This document shows positions 10,989 through 23,088 of a DNA stretch of 64,000 bases, piece after piece. The position numbers and the translations under genes are program-made. This DNA is from Phytophthora colocasiae. Its lineage: Eukaryota; Oomycota; Peronosporomycetes; Peronosporales; Peronosporaceae. The notes beneath the pieces were generated by a model, which was not told the DNA's origin, ran no database searches, and worked only from the letters and a program-made list of their open reading frames with translations. The DNA lies in contig JAGKQI010000079.1 of the NCBI GenBank assembly GCA_018806915.1, positions 124,001 through 188,000 of the forward strand. The letters are read 5' to 3'. The first letter of the stretch is position 1. Each line of letters begins with the position of its first letter.

Positions 10989-12061
10989 ATGCACGCGTGG
11001 CGTTCGCTATCCCGCAGCATTTTAGTGTTCACTAATGTGCTGTTCCTGCTGCTGGGATCCGTGCTCGTGTCTATTGGAGGTTTGTTTACTATGTTGCACT
11101 ACTTATCACGCAATTTCTACTGTCTTAGTGCTTATAATGACTCCAGTGCGACCATTTATCCTAAACTACTTGTATCATTGGTTCTGCAGGCTATATGGCG
11201 TCGCTCCCAGCGCTCACAGAGTTCTCAGATGGTGGTGTGGCCTCGTCCGTCATCATGTGCGGCTCGCTGATCATTCTGATCGCTCTATTAGGCTGCTGTG
11301 GCGCCCAATGGGAGAGCAAGGTGTTCCTGTTCCCGTACGCCATCCTGGTGCTGGTTTCGGTAATCGCGCAGCTCTCTCTGGCCGGTTTCCTGACTCACGT
11401 TCACAGTTCACTGGTAGAAGTGGCCAAGCACAACTTCGACCTGTCTGTGCTGGCTCCAGCGGACCAGGAGACGCTGCGCTGGATCAATAAGAGGTTCAAG
11501 TACGTGTACTACGGCTGCGGCTTCGACGTGGACATCGACCTCACCGGAACTCGCAGTCGAGGACTCATTGCCTCGTGCTCTAACCCGGAATTCTCGTGGT
11601 TTGCGTCCTTTGTGGAGGAAAACTGTCCCATTGGACACAAACAGCTACAGGCCGGCAGCAACTTCCTTAAGTGTGCAGGAGAGAGCTTCTCGTTGAGCAA
11701 TGCTATGACGGAGCACACAATGCTGTGCGCGTGTGAGACGCGGATGATCTCGTGGGTCAATGACCAGTCGCTACTTGTGGCTGTGTTCGTCTTCGTCATC
11801 GTGTCGTTGGAGATCATGCTGGTGGCGCTGTCGTGCTATATCATTCACTCGCGTCGCCACCGCCGCTACGGCTACCAGGAGATCACTATGCCCGTGCGGC
11901 AGCAGCCGTACAACCCGCACCCGCGGAACTACTTCGGCCAGCAAGCAGGTCAGCGCCAGCCACTCAATGCGCAGCAAGCGTACACATCTTACGGCCCATC
12001 AGGAGAAAACCCGTACGCGGCTGCGGCTACGGGCGGTAAAGGTAAGAAGAGCGGCTACTAA
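10989..12061 (+). CDS. Tetraspanin-like membrane protein
   Basis: Two exons, 10989-11079 and 11190-12061, give 320 aa. Four membrane helices are in tetraspanin order: one near residues 12-33 (VLFLLLGSVLVSIGG), two close together (VIMCGSLIILIALLGCCG and YAILVLVSVIAQLSLAGF), then a large extracellular loop of about 120 residues and a last helix (LLVAVFVFVIVSLEIMLVAL). The loop holds several cysteines but YYGCGF stands where animal tetraspanins have CCG, so the match is partial. The cytosolic tail is rich in Gln, Tyr and Pro (GYQEI, QQPYNPHP) and could carry trafficking signals. Tetraspanins organise membrane microdomains; a specific role here is unknown. Confidence 0.82.
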
Positions 12062-13230
12062 CAGGGCCAGTTGGCCATGTTTGAAATAGGTCAAAAGTGT
12101 GTTGAAGCAGAGCTGCAGCCTAACAGGAGCCAAAAGTTTTACAAGAAATTAAGAATGCAGCGCTGGATTCATCGGATACCTTCGTGCTGGCTCGTTCGCG
12201 TCGTCCTTGACCTGTCTGCTGTAGGAGGAGAGCTGACCACGAGCGTCTTCTACTGTTCTTGCGCTGCTGTCCACAGTTTCCAAGCTCGTACTGTTGCTGC
12301 CAGTCATCAGCAGCACGTTCATACCCGATCCTGGCGAGGCTGGCGACGGTGTCAGGCGTGGAAGTACTCTGTCGTTAAGCCAACGATTGACAGGTTGCTG
12401 ATCGAGTCCATCCGCTGACGCAGAGAGCAGAGTACTTCTTCAACATTCGCTGGCCAAGTCATCGTCGTTCAGCTCTCTGCCGATGCGCACATTGCGGTGA
12501 GTCTCTTTTGCATGAAGAAACGAAATGCTCCGATCTCTGATAGATGTGAATTTCGATCTGCGAACTGCCAAAACTGCTGCAGGTTGACCACCAATGGATG
12601 TGAAGACCCCTTGTGTCTCCCATTGAGCGATCGGCACGTGCATTATCGCGTAATCAGGGAGGCAAAGGTGTCGACCTCGAGGTGTCGATCGGCGGTACCG
12701 GTGTCAAGCACATGGTCTCCGTTCTGCATGCAAGCATACTGGCGATGACGAGTTCCGCTGGGATTAAGTAATACACGGAATTGGACGGAACTTGGAGAAA
12801 GCATGCGACCGACGCGCTTTTCCACCTTGCCATCCGGTCACCGTCATCACTTTCCTTGTGTACTTTTGCAACTCCTTTCGAGATTTTTTTTTTCACTATC
12901 GGAATGAAAAAAAAAGTTTTCCAGACACTAGCAATCCGATCAACTTAAAAAAAAAACATGGCAAGTCTGCGTGACGGGAAGGATTCGGAATCCGGTTGGC
13001 TTACATGCATTCGCTTGAAGCTTGCAAATTGCGATGGAGACAGTCGACAAATGTATGGTAGTCAGCGGATTTAAGCGAGAGAGAAAGGTAATCCATACAA
13101 ATTCCAAGTGTAAGAGAAACACAGGAGCAATCAAAGTGTGGCAAACCACTAAGACATCAAGAGCTCACCACTTGCCTTTTCCGGCTGTACCGACACTTCT
13201 GATTTTGCGCCACAGGTGAAGCACGTCCTC
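12062..13230. other. Intergenic region, no gene seen
   Basis: About 1.2 kb between the tetraspanin and the bZIP-like gene. Open frames exist on both strands but have no recognisable domain or gene-like composition. It includes short A and T runs around 12885-12960. It is likely UTRs plus promoter. Confidence 0.5.
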
Positions 13231-14919
13231 ATGAAAATCGAAGAGCTGCTCAATGGGCCTACAGCCGTCAAGCGTCCTTTAGGGCGGAGATTCACTGACA
13301 AGCGGATGGACATGGCGTCGCTCGACCTGTTCACGCAAAAGTCGGTGCCAACCAGTTGTGTTTAAATAATTTAAAACCTGTGTCTAAAGTTTGTATTCTT
13401 TACCAGACGCAAGCACCGACCGGAACTCTCCATGAGTAGAATTATACAAGAATTAGCCAGCAAGGCTGGTAGTACGGTGCTACCTGAAGGAATTCCGAGT
13501 CCAGCCAAGTTCTCTGTTAAAGTTGTACACCATGAAGAAACACTGCCTAAAGTTCCATCTGAACCGGAACCAGAGGGTGCAAAGGTGCAAGTTAAGGCTA
13601 AACCCAAGAAGACAGAGGGGGAAGGTTCTGGCTCGGAAGGGACCAAGGTCAAGAGAAGACGAGCTCGTAATGGGTTCACACCTCTCACAGAATCAGAGAA
13701 GAGGGTGAAGCAGAGAATGCTGGTCAAACGGTCGTACTACCGTAAAATTGTACGTCTCCAACTTCACCGTGTAGAAAGGTGTGAGTAGTTCAGCTCACTA
13801 AGTTGTTTTTGAATGGCTTAGGATACTTTGGTGGAGCTCCGGAACGAGATGGAGGCGTTGGAGACCAAGTGCAGAGAAGTTATCATCTCTCGACGACAGA
13901 TACAATCCCCACCGTCCCCAAACGCCCAACTGGAAGAGAAGGAGCAGAAGTGCGAAGAACTTCGGGAACGCTACACACAGCTAGCGATCACTCAAGACGA
14001 TTTACGCCATGAAAACGAGAAACTGCGCACTGAGGCCATGGAACAGTCCAAAGCGCGTACACGCATTGGTATTTTGCTGAACGAGGAGCTACAAGAGCAG
14101 AAAGAGACGAGAACGAAAGCTGAATCGCTCGGTTTATCCTGGTCTTCTCGTGAGTCCCGTGCTGCAAGTCTGACGTCTGAAGATAAAAAATCTTCCGAAG
14201 AGGTGAAAACCAAGCCTGTGCTGGTGTTCACGCCCATCACGGAAGACGAGTGCATTACTATTGTGCGTGAGGCTTATGCCGACGTGAGGGCGTTCGCAGA
14301 CAAACAGCATTACGAAAGCACCGGCGCCAGTGTGTTTGGCTGGCGTGACAGACGTCAAGTTGACGGGGATACGATGCGCTTTTTCCTTGAGAAAACCTTT
14401 GAGAACTACACTGCAGCGGAGATTTCCAGTCGCATGTGGGACTTGGTGTCTTCTGAGCATGGGGTTAACCGTATCTACGCCTCGGACGTGGCTATTAACT
14501 TCCACCTCGTGCAACGTGTAAACGACGAGAACGTGCTGTTCTACCGTACTATCGAGCCCCAAGGCGTCAATATGGTGCTAAAAGCACTCGTGATGGCATC
14601 TCGCGTCCAGATCGATGACAATGGCAGCTTTATGGTACTATTCCGCTCGGTTGACCCGGTGGCACGTGGAGTTATGAAGCAAGACATGGCGGATGCCTCA
14701 GGGTTTTCAACGAAGAAGAAAGAAATATGGAGCGACGTCTTCAGTTGGGGTTTGTACGAAGCTGCGGGTGACCGGGGCCAACACTGTCGCAACTACTTCG
14801 GTGGCTTTGTGTCCAGCCTTCTTACGCAACGTAGTCTCGAGTTTTGGCTCATGCACATCCTTCTCATCGCTGTACGCTGTGAGAACGAAGTCATCGGTCC
14901 GCTTTTTATTATGCAGTAA
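13231..14919 (+). CDS. bZIP-like transcription factor with oomycete C-terminal domain
   Basis: Three exons: 13231-13340, 13407-13749 and 13822-14919, giving 516 aa. The first exon was found by splicing: it starts MKIEELLNGPTAVKRP and joins in frame to RKHRPELSMSR. The basic region is KRRRARNGF...EKRVKQRMLVKRSYYRKI, followed across the second intron by a heptad helix DTLVELRNEMEALETKCREV and a further coiled coil to about residue 220. The C-terminal half (from FTPITEDECITIVREAY to the end) is a globular region of the kind many oomycete bZIP proteins carry, perhaps START-like. The basic region is degenerate, so DNA binding is likely but not certain. It converges with the kinesin gene, with 117 bp between stops. 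Confidence 0.75.
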
Positions 14920-15036
14920 GTAAACTAACAGCCGAAAGACGGTCAATGTGGCCCTCTTGTTGGCTTGTGTGTTTGTATCTGATAGAGTGTGTTTAATTCG
15001 AGTGGCAAGAGTTAGAAGCCGAGCCGAGCTGTTGGT

Positions 15037-17292
15037 TTAAGCGTGGGCTTTCTCGCTTCTCCGCTTGGACGCAGTTTCCGGGCGCTTGGAGCTCTTCGAC
15101 GATGATTTCTTGGCCGTTTTTGGTCTGCTACCACTGGAAGCTGCTTGTTTCTTTCGGGAAGTTGCAGGTGCGTATCCGTCTCCTTCATTATCAGACACGT
15201 ACATGAAGAACGGGTTTCGAGCCAACTCCAGTTCCTCCGCACGTGCGATTTCGTCTTCCTCGTCGTCGTTTTGCGGTGCCGGCACAAACTTTTTGCCTGA
15301 TCGGCTTTTGTCGGATGAAGTTTCTGGTCGACGGACGCTGCTAGCAGACGGTGGACGCTGACGAGGACGCAGCGTATTACCAGCGAGCTCAAGGCGATCC
15401 AGTATGAAGTCGTCCTCTTCATCATCCCAACGAGCACGGGCTTCAAGCATCGCAACGGCCTCTGGAGGCATGAAATAGTCCAGAACCAACGTCTTCAGCT
15501 TCAATTGCGCTGACAGCTGACGAATGGTGTCCAGGAGGTCTTCACGCTCGCGACTATGAGCCTTTTCCATGACTTTGATGTCTCCTAGCACCTCTTTCAC
15601 CTTGGTGTAGACCTTTTTAAGCTTCCGTGCCTTGGCCTCTGCTTCTTCCTGTAAGGACTGGTACTTTTCTTCTCGCATGAGGTTACTCTCCTCTTGCTCA
15701 GCTAATTCACGAGCCAATTGAAGCTCTTGACGTTTACGTTCTTCCAGTTCGAGCTTAGTGCGTCGTAGTTCGTCTTCTTGTTGGGCAGCTTTCGTCATCA
15801 TCTCACCACCGATAAGCACCTTGGCCTGTGTAGCTGCTAAGCGGTCAAGCAGAGCTTTTTGCTGAATTGCAAGCTCCTCAGCCTGCTGTCGTTCACGCTC
15901 CAGCTTGAGTTCCAGTTCACGTTTGTTCAGTTCTGCCTGTGCCTTGTCCTTAGCTGCTAGAGCCAAGTCGTCTCGAGTCTTCTGGAGCATTTCTTCCTTC
16001 TCCCGTTGAGCTTTTTCAGCAATAGCCTGCGCTTCTTCAATGCTGATACCCTTTTCAATGACAATCTTCTCCACAATCTTCTCCACCTCGACAATTTCCA
16101 CTGGAGCATTGTGACTTAAACCAGTTGCAACTCCATCTACAGAGCTCACACCTTCACTCGCTTGCTTCTCAATCGCCAACAACTTGGCTTTCAGAGCTTC
16201 AATCTCTTCTTGAAACTCGCGGATCACTGCATCTTTCGGGTCTTCATTGATCTTCGGCTTATTCTTAATGTTCTTGGCTCGACTGGCATAACGGAGTGTT
16301 GTCAATGTTTCCTCGTAGTTATAGTCCGCAGGTCCACAGTTCGCGATCATTACCGTCTTGGTATTACCACCAAGAGAGTCTTGTAGAAGTCTCGTGAGCT
16401 TCGAGTCACGATACGGAATATGCTTGGATTTCCCGTCCACCAAAGCCGAAATGACGTTACCTAGAGCTGAAAGGGACAAGTTGATCTTGTTGGCTTCTTG
16501 CAGTCGATCTCCTGTTGCTCCAGTCTTGGACTGCCGTTCACTACCAGCCAAGTCGACCAAGTTGAGTTTCCCAACACACACGTGGTCCTTGCCATCTCCT
16601 CCAGCTGATCCTTCACTTAAACACTCCACAACGATCGTAAAGATCGAGTGTGAGCGTGACGACGTCTGATTCATTAACGTGGCACCAACACTACGGTTCT
16701 TCTTGCCGGTTTGCATCACGTGGTCAATTTCTGCTGCGTCCTTCACCACTTGAGCAGTTAACCCTTTGACGTACACCCCGGAATCTGCATTTTCCTTTAG
16801 ATCCAAAGCGTTTTTCGGGTCTTTTGACAGCAGATCACGGATTTCTTCATTGTATATTTCCAGATACGAAGCTCGTACTAGAATCCGCTTGTTCTTGGAG
16901 ATGGCAACTTTATCAAACACGTGCTTGAACGAATTCGGGATGATACCCGGTTGGTCTCCGTACCCTTCCATAGTGTGCGACTTACCAGCGCCCGTCTGTC
17001 CGTACGCGAAGATAGTGCCATTGTATCCTTCCATGACGGCCTCGACGATCTCCGTTGCAGCCGTGTCGTACACTTGCTGCTGTGTGGATTTCGCACCGAA
17101 TGCCGCGTCAAACGTGAAAGACTTTGGAGGCTCGGAAGTTGCAGCCACGGGATTGAGAATGGACACTTCTGCACGGTCGAAGTTGGCCGTGGTGACTTCC
17201 TGCCGTCCGTCTTGCACTTCCTTGCCACTCATAGGCCGGATACGAACCATTACGCGAACACATTCATCGTTCTTGGAAGACTTGGTTGCCAT
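15037..17292 (-). CDS. Kinesin motor protein, kinesin-2-like
   Basis: Single exon, 751 aa. The N-terminal motor domain spans about residues 10-345: [11 protein letters not shown], the ATP-binding [10 protein letters not shown] at 98-107, switch I NQTSSRSH and switch II DLAGSE, then [23 protein letters not shown]. The neck ([30 protein letters not shown]) closely follows kinesin-2 heavy chains such as FLA10/KIF3. A long coiled coil rich in Glu, Arg and Lys covers about 350-620. The tail is basic and Ser-rich. Kinesin-2 drives anterograde intraflagellar transport, which would fit a zoospore-forming organism; that role is inferred. A very acidic segment ([18 protein letters not shown]) lies near the tail. 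No frameshift is seen. Confidence 0.92.
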   Translation of the reverse strand: MATKSSKNDECVRVMVRIRPMSGKEVQDGRQEVTTANFDRAEVSILNPVAATSEPPKSFTFDAAFGAKSTQQQVYDTAATEIVEAVMEGYNGTIFAYGQTGAGKSHTMEGYGDQPGIIPNSFKHVFDKVAISKNKRILVRASYLEIYNEEIRDLLSKDPKNALDLKENADSGVYVKGLTAQVVKDAAEIDHVMQTGKKNRSVGATLMNQTSSRSHSIFTIVVECLSEGSAGGDGKDHVCVGKLNLVDLAGSERQSKTGATGDRLQEANKINLSLSALGNVISALVDGKSKHIPYRDSKLTRLLQDSLGGNTKTVMIANCGPADYNYEETLTTLRYASRAKNIKNKPKINEDPKDAVIREFQEEIEALKAKLLAIEKQASEGVSSVDGVATGLSHNAPVEIVEVEKIVEKIVIEKGISIEEAQAIAEKAQREKEEMLQKTRDDLALAAKDKAQAELNKRELELKLERERQQAEELAIQQKALLDRLAATQAKVLIGGEMMTKAAQQEDELRRTKLELEERKRQELQLARELAEQEESNLMREEKYQSLQEEAEAKARKLKKVYTKVKEVLGDIKVMEKAHSREREDLLDTIRQLSAQLKLKTLVLDYFMPPEAVAMLEARARWDDEEDDFILDRLELAGNTLRPRQRPPSASSVRRPETSSDKSRSGKKFVPAPQNDDEEDEIARAEELELARNPFFMYVSDNEGDGYAPATSRKKQAASSGSRPKTAKKSSSKSSKRPETASKRRSEKAHA

Positions 17293-17613
17293 CGTTGCTA
17301 AACTTTAGCCTAAAGGAGACAGCGCTTGTGTTTTAAAAAAAAACACCACCGGCCCTTCATGACAACAACCGTTGCGTGTTGCAGGTGGGCATTAATTAAC
17401 CGTTAGTGTTGATCTAACAAAATCTACGCTATAACCCGAGTTGGTAGGATGCTGCATGCAGTGTTCTGGAACAGTATCCGCTCAGTGCTTCTTAAGGTCT
17501 GGGAGTATAGCTCGTTCGCGCAGTTTTTGATCTTGACGGTAGTAGAGTCAAATATTCGCTTGGTTCTCGCGAATTTAATTTTCCTTGATCTTAGGCATTA
17601 TCCGCTGTGATTC
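17293..17613. other. Intergenic region before the LTR element
   Basis: Contains the kinesin gene's upstream region (with an A-run near 17335) and unassigned sequence up to the retrotransposon. The last five bases, GATTC at 17609-17613, are the target duplication of the copia element. Confidence 0.6.
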
Positions 17614-17837
17614 TGTTGAAGCTGCTACCGAGCAAATCCACGTGAGCAACTAGCTGCGATCTGCATGAGAGAGAGACATTGCGAACAGGACTTACCGGCG
17701 TGCATGCCGACTCGAGAATATTCGAGTTCTAGAAGCTCAGGCACAACAGGTAGTGGAGCTAGTAGGAGCAAGGACTTAGTTCGTTAACGACAAATACGAT
17801 CACTTCCAAACTTACCATCCAAACGCAAAGTGCAATA
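17614..17837 (+). repeat. Left LTR (copia)
   Basis: 224 bp; no difference from the right LTR was found by eye. Confidence 0.93.
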
Positions 17838-17841
17838 GGTT

Positions 17842-20800
17842 ATGAGCACCAACTCTGGGAACGAGAACGAGGTACTCCGCGAGGGAAACTATTTCCTATG
17901 GGAATTTAATGCGCGTATGGCGTTAGCGCGCAAGGACCTGGCCGAACACGTCGAGTACAAGGAGGAGGACGGGATCGACACGAGCTCAGCACTGGAAGTC
18001 CGCGGATCGCAAGGCACTTGCTGTGATCGCGCGTATGCTGAGCCCGCAGTACCAGACGATGATCCGGACTGCGAAAACCGCCAAGGAGGCGTGGGAGACG
18101 TTAGAGGCTTTCTTTGTGAAGAGGACGATGCACAACCGCATCCAGCTCAGGAAGCAGATGCATGAGTTCAAGATGGCGAAGAACGATGCAATTCCTAGAG
18201 CATCTACTGAAGTTTGACAATCTGGTGATGGCCATGAACGCTGTTGGAGAGGCGATTTCTGAAGACGAGCAACTCGTGATCCTGCTAGGCAGCTTGACGG
18301 ACGATTTTGACGCGATCGTGAAGATCATTGAGAACAAGGAACAAGTTACCATGATGGAGGCCAAGGAGATGTTGCTACGCGAGAGCGAGACGATGAAAGA
18401 GCGAGAAACGAGTGAGAGCGCACTGCGCGCGAGCGGACAGAATGAGAGTCGGCAACCTCGTCAGCAGCGAGGGCGTGGACGATTTCGTGGAAAACAAGGT
18501 GGACGTGATACCTTCCGGAGGGCGCTGTTTCGTGTGGTGCAATGGGGCATCGCCAAGCTGACTGCCGGTTTGCCGATAAGAACGAGCATGTGTTCATCGC
18601 GACGGCGCAAGCGACATCAGACTGGCTGGTGGATAGTGGAGCCACATCTCACATGACGTTCTGCCGTGATGACTTTGCTACATACGAACCACTTGCGACG
18701 ACATTTGGTATTTCGAGTGCCGATGGCGGATCGATGCGGGCGATTGGAAGTGGCTCCGTGAAGTTCCAGGCCATGAACGGGACGAAGGTGACGCTGACGG
18801 GCGTGCTGCACGTGCCAAATCTTGCTCGCCGACTGATTTCGGTGCCGTCGCTGACGGAGAAGGGCGTCACAGTTGTGTTTCGCAACAAGATATGTGAAGT
18901 CTCCTACAATGGAGAGAAGTTGATGGAGATTGCTCGGGTTGGAAAGCTATATGCGACCGTAGCGGAGACAGCAAACCAAGTGCAAGATAGTCGTGGTGTG
19001 ATGAGCATTGAGCAAGAACGTGAGGCAGATCTTTGGCATGCTCGCCTCGGACATGTGGCTACAAGTCGACTGGGGAATATTGTGAAGGCGTGTAATGGCG
19101 TACCGAAGCAAGTTGCTGCGCCCATGAACGACACGAACCTGTGTGACGGCTGTATGAAAGGCAAGATGAGCGTGAATAAGTTTCCAGCGAGTGTGCGCGG
19201 CCATGTCAAGACTACGTCGGTGTTGCAACTCGTACACACCGACCTAATGGGGCCGATGAGTGTAAACTCTCAAGGCAAAGCTCGCTACGCTTTGACTTTT
19301 ATCGATGATTTTTCTCACTTTGTGGTGATTTACTTTCTCAAGGCCAAGTCTGAGGTGCTGGAGTACTTTAAGAAGTACAAGGCGGTAATGGAGAACCAGC
19401 TGAACGCGCGAGTAAAGTGTGTACGTAGCGATAATGGGACCGAGTACGTGAACAAGAAGTTTGACGCGTTCTGTGCGGAACATGGCATTATTCACCAGAC
19501 CACCGTCCCATACTCACCGCAGCAAAATGGAGCGTTGCTGAGCGAATGAACAGGACAATCGCAGAAATGGCGCGGTCGATGATATACCACTACAACATGG
19601 AGAACCGTTGGTGGGCGGAGGCAATGCACACAGCCGTGTACTTAGTGAATCGACTGCCATCCAGTGTGAGGCCGACGGCATCCCCCTACGAGCTTATCTA
19701 CGGTTTAAGACCATCCTGGAGCACCTGCGGGTGTTTGGCGCTCTGTGGCTACGCTCACATTGACAAGGCCAAGAGGAAGAAGCTTGATGCAAGGCTTTTA
19801 GATGCATGTTTCTTGGCTATGCGGAGGGAAGCAAAGGTTATCGCGTGTGGAACCTGGAGTCGAACAAGCTCGCAATTAGTCGTACTGTCCAGCTAGATGA
19901 AGGATTTGGTGAGACCTACACCCACCGTGAAACCTCCAAGTGATGAAGCCGTGAGAACGATTATTCGTGACGACGATGTGGCTGCTTCTCCAGTTCCTGA
20001 TCCGAATGCGACGGAGAGCGAGATGATGGAGGTAGATGAAGATGCCCGTGACAACATGGAGGTGGACGAAGAGGCCTATGAAGAAGTGCCGACAGGTGTG
20101 CCTGTGCGTGAAGAAGTATCAAGCAACATGAATCTATTACCTGCAGCCCCCGAAAATATTGTGCACCAGCCAACGCGTGGACAACTAACAGTGGAGAGCC
20201 GTCAGCAATTACCACCACCAATTCAGCAGCAGCAGAGACTCGAGTATGAACGTGGACTAAGTGATGCTATTGTTTTCCGTCCACCTGTTGAGCGTGAGCG
20301 ACGACCTGAAGAGCAGCGTCGAGTTCTCCCTGCACCGCCTGAAGAACGACTGGTGATTCGTAACCCTGTTCGAAGCACAGACGTGGATGCAAGTGCTAGT
20401 GAGGACCGTCAATTGGTTGTTCGGCAGCGCCACGTCGACTGGATGAACGAGCCTGAGCCGAAACGACCCCGACTCCAACTCACCGAGCAGGCAAATTTGT
20501 CGGAAGAAGTACCGAATTCGTATCGTGAAGCGTTAGCATCGAGCGACAAGGACGAGTGGAAAGCGGCGATTAAACGTGAGTTGTACTCACTTGGTGAACA
20601 CGGCGTATGGGAAATTGTTCGAGCACCAGCGGACGCAAACTTGTCGGATGCAAGTGGGTGTTTGCATTAAAGAGGAACGAAAAAGGCGAAATCGTGCGGT
20701 TCAAGGCGAGACTAGTCGCTCAGGGTTTTAGTCAGACTTTCGGAATTGATTTCGACGAGACGTACTCTCCGGTGGCAAATATGGCGTCGATCAGGATGTT

Positions 20801-22069
20801 TATGGCGCTGTGCTGTCAACTGGGGCTATCTGATTGAGCAATGCGATGTTGACACTGCCTTCTTGTATGGCATTTTGAAAGAGGTGATTTACATGCGTGT
20901 ACCGAGGAGTGGAGCACCAGCCAGGTGAAGCGTGTCTACTTCGACGAAGCTTGTACGGCCTTCGACAGGCATCAGCCGTTTGGTACAAGACCATTCGCGA
21001 CGCATTCAGGAAGCTTGGTTTCCGAGCAGTGCAAGGCGGACCCTGCATTTTTGTGAAGCGGAACGGCAGTAATTTTGTGTACGTCACGCTGTATGTTGAT
21101 GATCTCCTTATTGGAGCTCGCACCAAAGAAGAGATCGTAGAAGTGAAAGCAGGCGCTGGCAGCTCACTTTAAGATGAAGGACTTGGGTACAGCACGATTC
21201 GTGATTGGCATGGAGGTGCAGTACAACATGAGGGAGAAACGCTTAGCTCTATCGCAGAAGCAGTTCATCCTGAGGCTGATTGAGAAGTTTAACCAGACGG
21301 AGGCACATGGTGTGCTCAACCCATGTGACAAGAGCCAAGTGATGACCAAGTTGACGACACCAGCACCTGCCGAAGAGCGGCAGCGTATGAGCAACGACCA
21401 TATCGTTCTTTGATCGGCTCGCTATTATACGTGGCGATGGAACTCGACCGGATATTTCGTTTGCGGTGGCGCATTTGAGTCGTTTTTGTGAGGATCCGAG
21501 AGAAGTGCACTGGAACGCAGCAATTCCAGGTAGTTCGCTATCTAAAGGCTACTTGCGGATTACGCCATCCAGTACCGCGGAGACGATACTGGAGTTGTCA
21601 CTTAGCTTGGAGCGACGCTGACTGGGGCAGTAGTGTGGACAACCGCAAGTCTACTAGTGGTGTGCTGGTCTGCATGGCAGGAGGCCCAGTGATTTTCAAG
21701 TCGAAGATGCAGCGCACTGTGGCACTCAGCTCCGCTGAGGCCGAGTTTATGGCGATGTCGATGTGTGCACAGGAGGTGCTGTGGGCGCGAAATCTCTTAA
21801 AAGAGATGGGACATCAGCAGAAGGACCCAACAACGATTTGCGAGGACAATCAGAGCGCGATAGCGATCGCGAAGAACGCCGGATATCAAGCGCGTGCTAA
21901 ACATGTGGATATCAAACTACATTTCGCTCGTGACCATCTTGAGAGTGGCAGCATTAGCTTGCAGTACGTCCCGACCAAGATGCAGCTCGCCGACTACCTG
22001 ACCAAGGCAATGTCGAAAAGGACATTCCTCGACCTGGTGATGAAGAGTGGCGTGCACGCAGCAAGTTGA
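17842..22069 (+). pseudogene. Copia gag-pol polyprotein, multiple frameshifts
   Basis: It starts at ATG 17842 (MSTNSGNENEVLREGNY) and ends HAAS at 22069. The gag helices run to about 18500. A CCHC knuckle lies near 18510-18560 but is split between frames. The protease has WLVDSGATSHMT at about 18623. The integrase has WHARLGH and CDGCMKGK zinc ligands, then HTDLMGPM and RSDNGTEY. The reverse transcriptase has FKARLVAQGF and the YVDDLL catalytic box near 21090. RNase H has SSAEAEFMAMS and the ICEDNQSAIAIAKN motif. The reading frame changes near 17980, 18195, 18530, 19535, 19720-19800, 20640, 20830, 20900, 21165 and 21400-21560. These are mostly single-base shifts with conserved sequence on either side, so the ancestral protein is clear. 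This copy cannot make a full polyprotein as written. Confidence 0.88.
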
Positions 22070-22077
22070 GGGGGGGG
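22068..22077 (+). other. Polypurine tract of the copia element
   Basis: GAG followed by G's, ten purines just before the right LTR, overlapping the pol stop codon. It is the expected plus-strand primer site. Confidence 0.8.
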
Positions 22078-22301
22078 TGTTGAAGCTGCTACCGAGCAAA
22101 TCCACGTGAGCAACTAGCTGCGATCTGCATGAGAGAGAGACATTGCGAACAGGACTTACCGGCGTGCATGCCGACTCGAGAATATTCGAGTTCTAGAAGC
22201 TCAGGCACAACAGGTAGTGGAGCTAGTAGGAGCAAGGACTTAGTTCGTTAACGACAAATACGATCACTTCCAAACTTACCATCCAAACGCAAAGTGCAAT
22301 A
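22078..22301 (+). repeat. Right LTR (copia)
   Basis: 224 bp, identical by eye to the left LTR, followed by GATTC. Confidence 0.93.
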
Positions 22302-22306
22302 GATTC

Positions 22307-23029
22307 TGCTGCAATATGTCCAAGTGATCACGACCAACGTGAAGCAGAACGAGTCGCACAGGATGTGGCCCATCGTGTTAATTAACCCTTTCATTGCGAC
22401 ATTGTCACCCATTATTACCACCCAACGAGGCACTTCAACATTAGGCACTTGCTCATAGGCACTTTCATTTCGTACTGCTCGGCCTCAAAACAAAAAGAGA
22501 ACGATGAGATCAGTGGTAAAAGAACTTCTTGTCAAGGATGAACTGCACCAAGGAATCCTACTTCATGGTTCTAAGCTTAGGAAGAGACCATACTACGTAT
22601 TTGCCTTGACTCATGAGCTCATGTCCCAGAACGCAGAATGGCTACATCCCAGACAGCCAATGTTCCCTTCGTCCCTCTGCGCCACTGCTTGTCAAGCTCC
22701 GACGAAGCGTGTGCTCCATGGCAATGGCATTTCGACGTCAAGCTCTTCCTCTTCGTCTGCAGACTGACGTCACCAGGCTGACAAGCTTTCCGTTTGAATC
22801 TCCAAGGCGTGTCATGTTGATGGGATTTTCAGCGGTGCGCAACCATGATAAACTCACTTGATGGTGCACTGCCCATACCGGTGCCGCATTCTCCGTACAC
22901 ATGGTGTTAAACCACCTTGATGGTGCTTTGGGGGTCGGACATCCCATGACTCGGATGATACGACCACCCATGTGTGACCTAAAAACAGGTTAACCCTTTG
23001 GAAATCTACAGAAAGATCGCAGTCAGCCT
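22307..23029. other. Intergenic region, no gene seen
   Basis: Host sequence to the right of the LTR element. A frame of 87 codons at 22504-22767 starts with ATG but shows no domain and is probably chance. Confidence 0.5.
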
Positions 23030-23045
23030 TCATTCTTCAATTTGC
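23030..23045 (+). promoter_or_regulatory. Inr-FPR core promoter of the GST gene
   Basis: TCATTCTTCAATTTGCG lies 59 bp before the GST start. It fits the known oomycete initiator plus flanking promoter region (consensus GCTCATTYYNCAWTTT) and so predicts a short 5' UTR. Confidence 0.7.
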
Positions 23046-23088
23046 GCTCTAGCACTCAAGTCCCAAGCCCCAAAAGATCCCAAACAAG

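Larger units (their letters stand above)
17614..22301 (+). mobile_element. Ty1/copia LTR retrotransposon with intact ends and broken genes
   Basis: The element is 4,688 bp long. Two 224-bp LTRs (17614-17837 and 22078-22301) look identical by eye and run TGTTGAAG...GTGCAATA. GATTC flanks both sides (17609-17613 and 22302-22306) as a 5-bp target duplication. A polypurine tract with eight G's precedes the right LTR, and a GGTTATGAGC site at the left LTR edge is a plausible primer-binding site. Domain order is gag, zinc knuckle, protease, integrase, reverse transcriptase, RNase H, as in copia. The coding part is broken by many indels although identical LTRs mark a recent insertion. Confidence 0.93.

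Noticed and set aside
22504..22767. ATG-started frame of 87 codons between the LTR element and the GST gene
   Set aside because: No domain, no promoter element and no gene-like composition.
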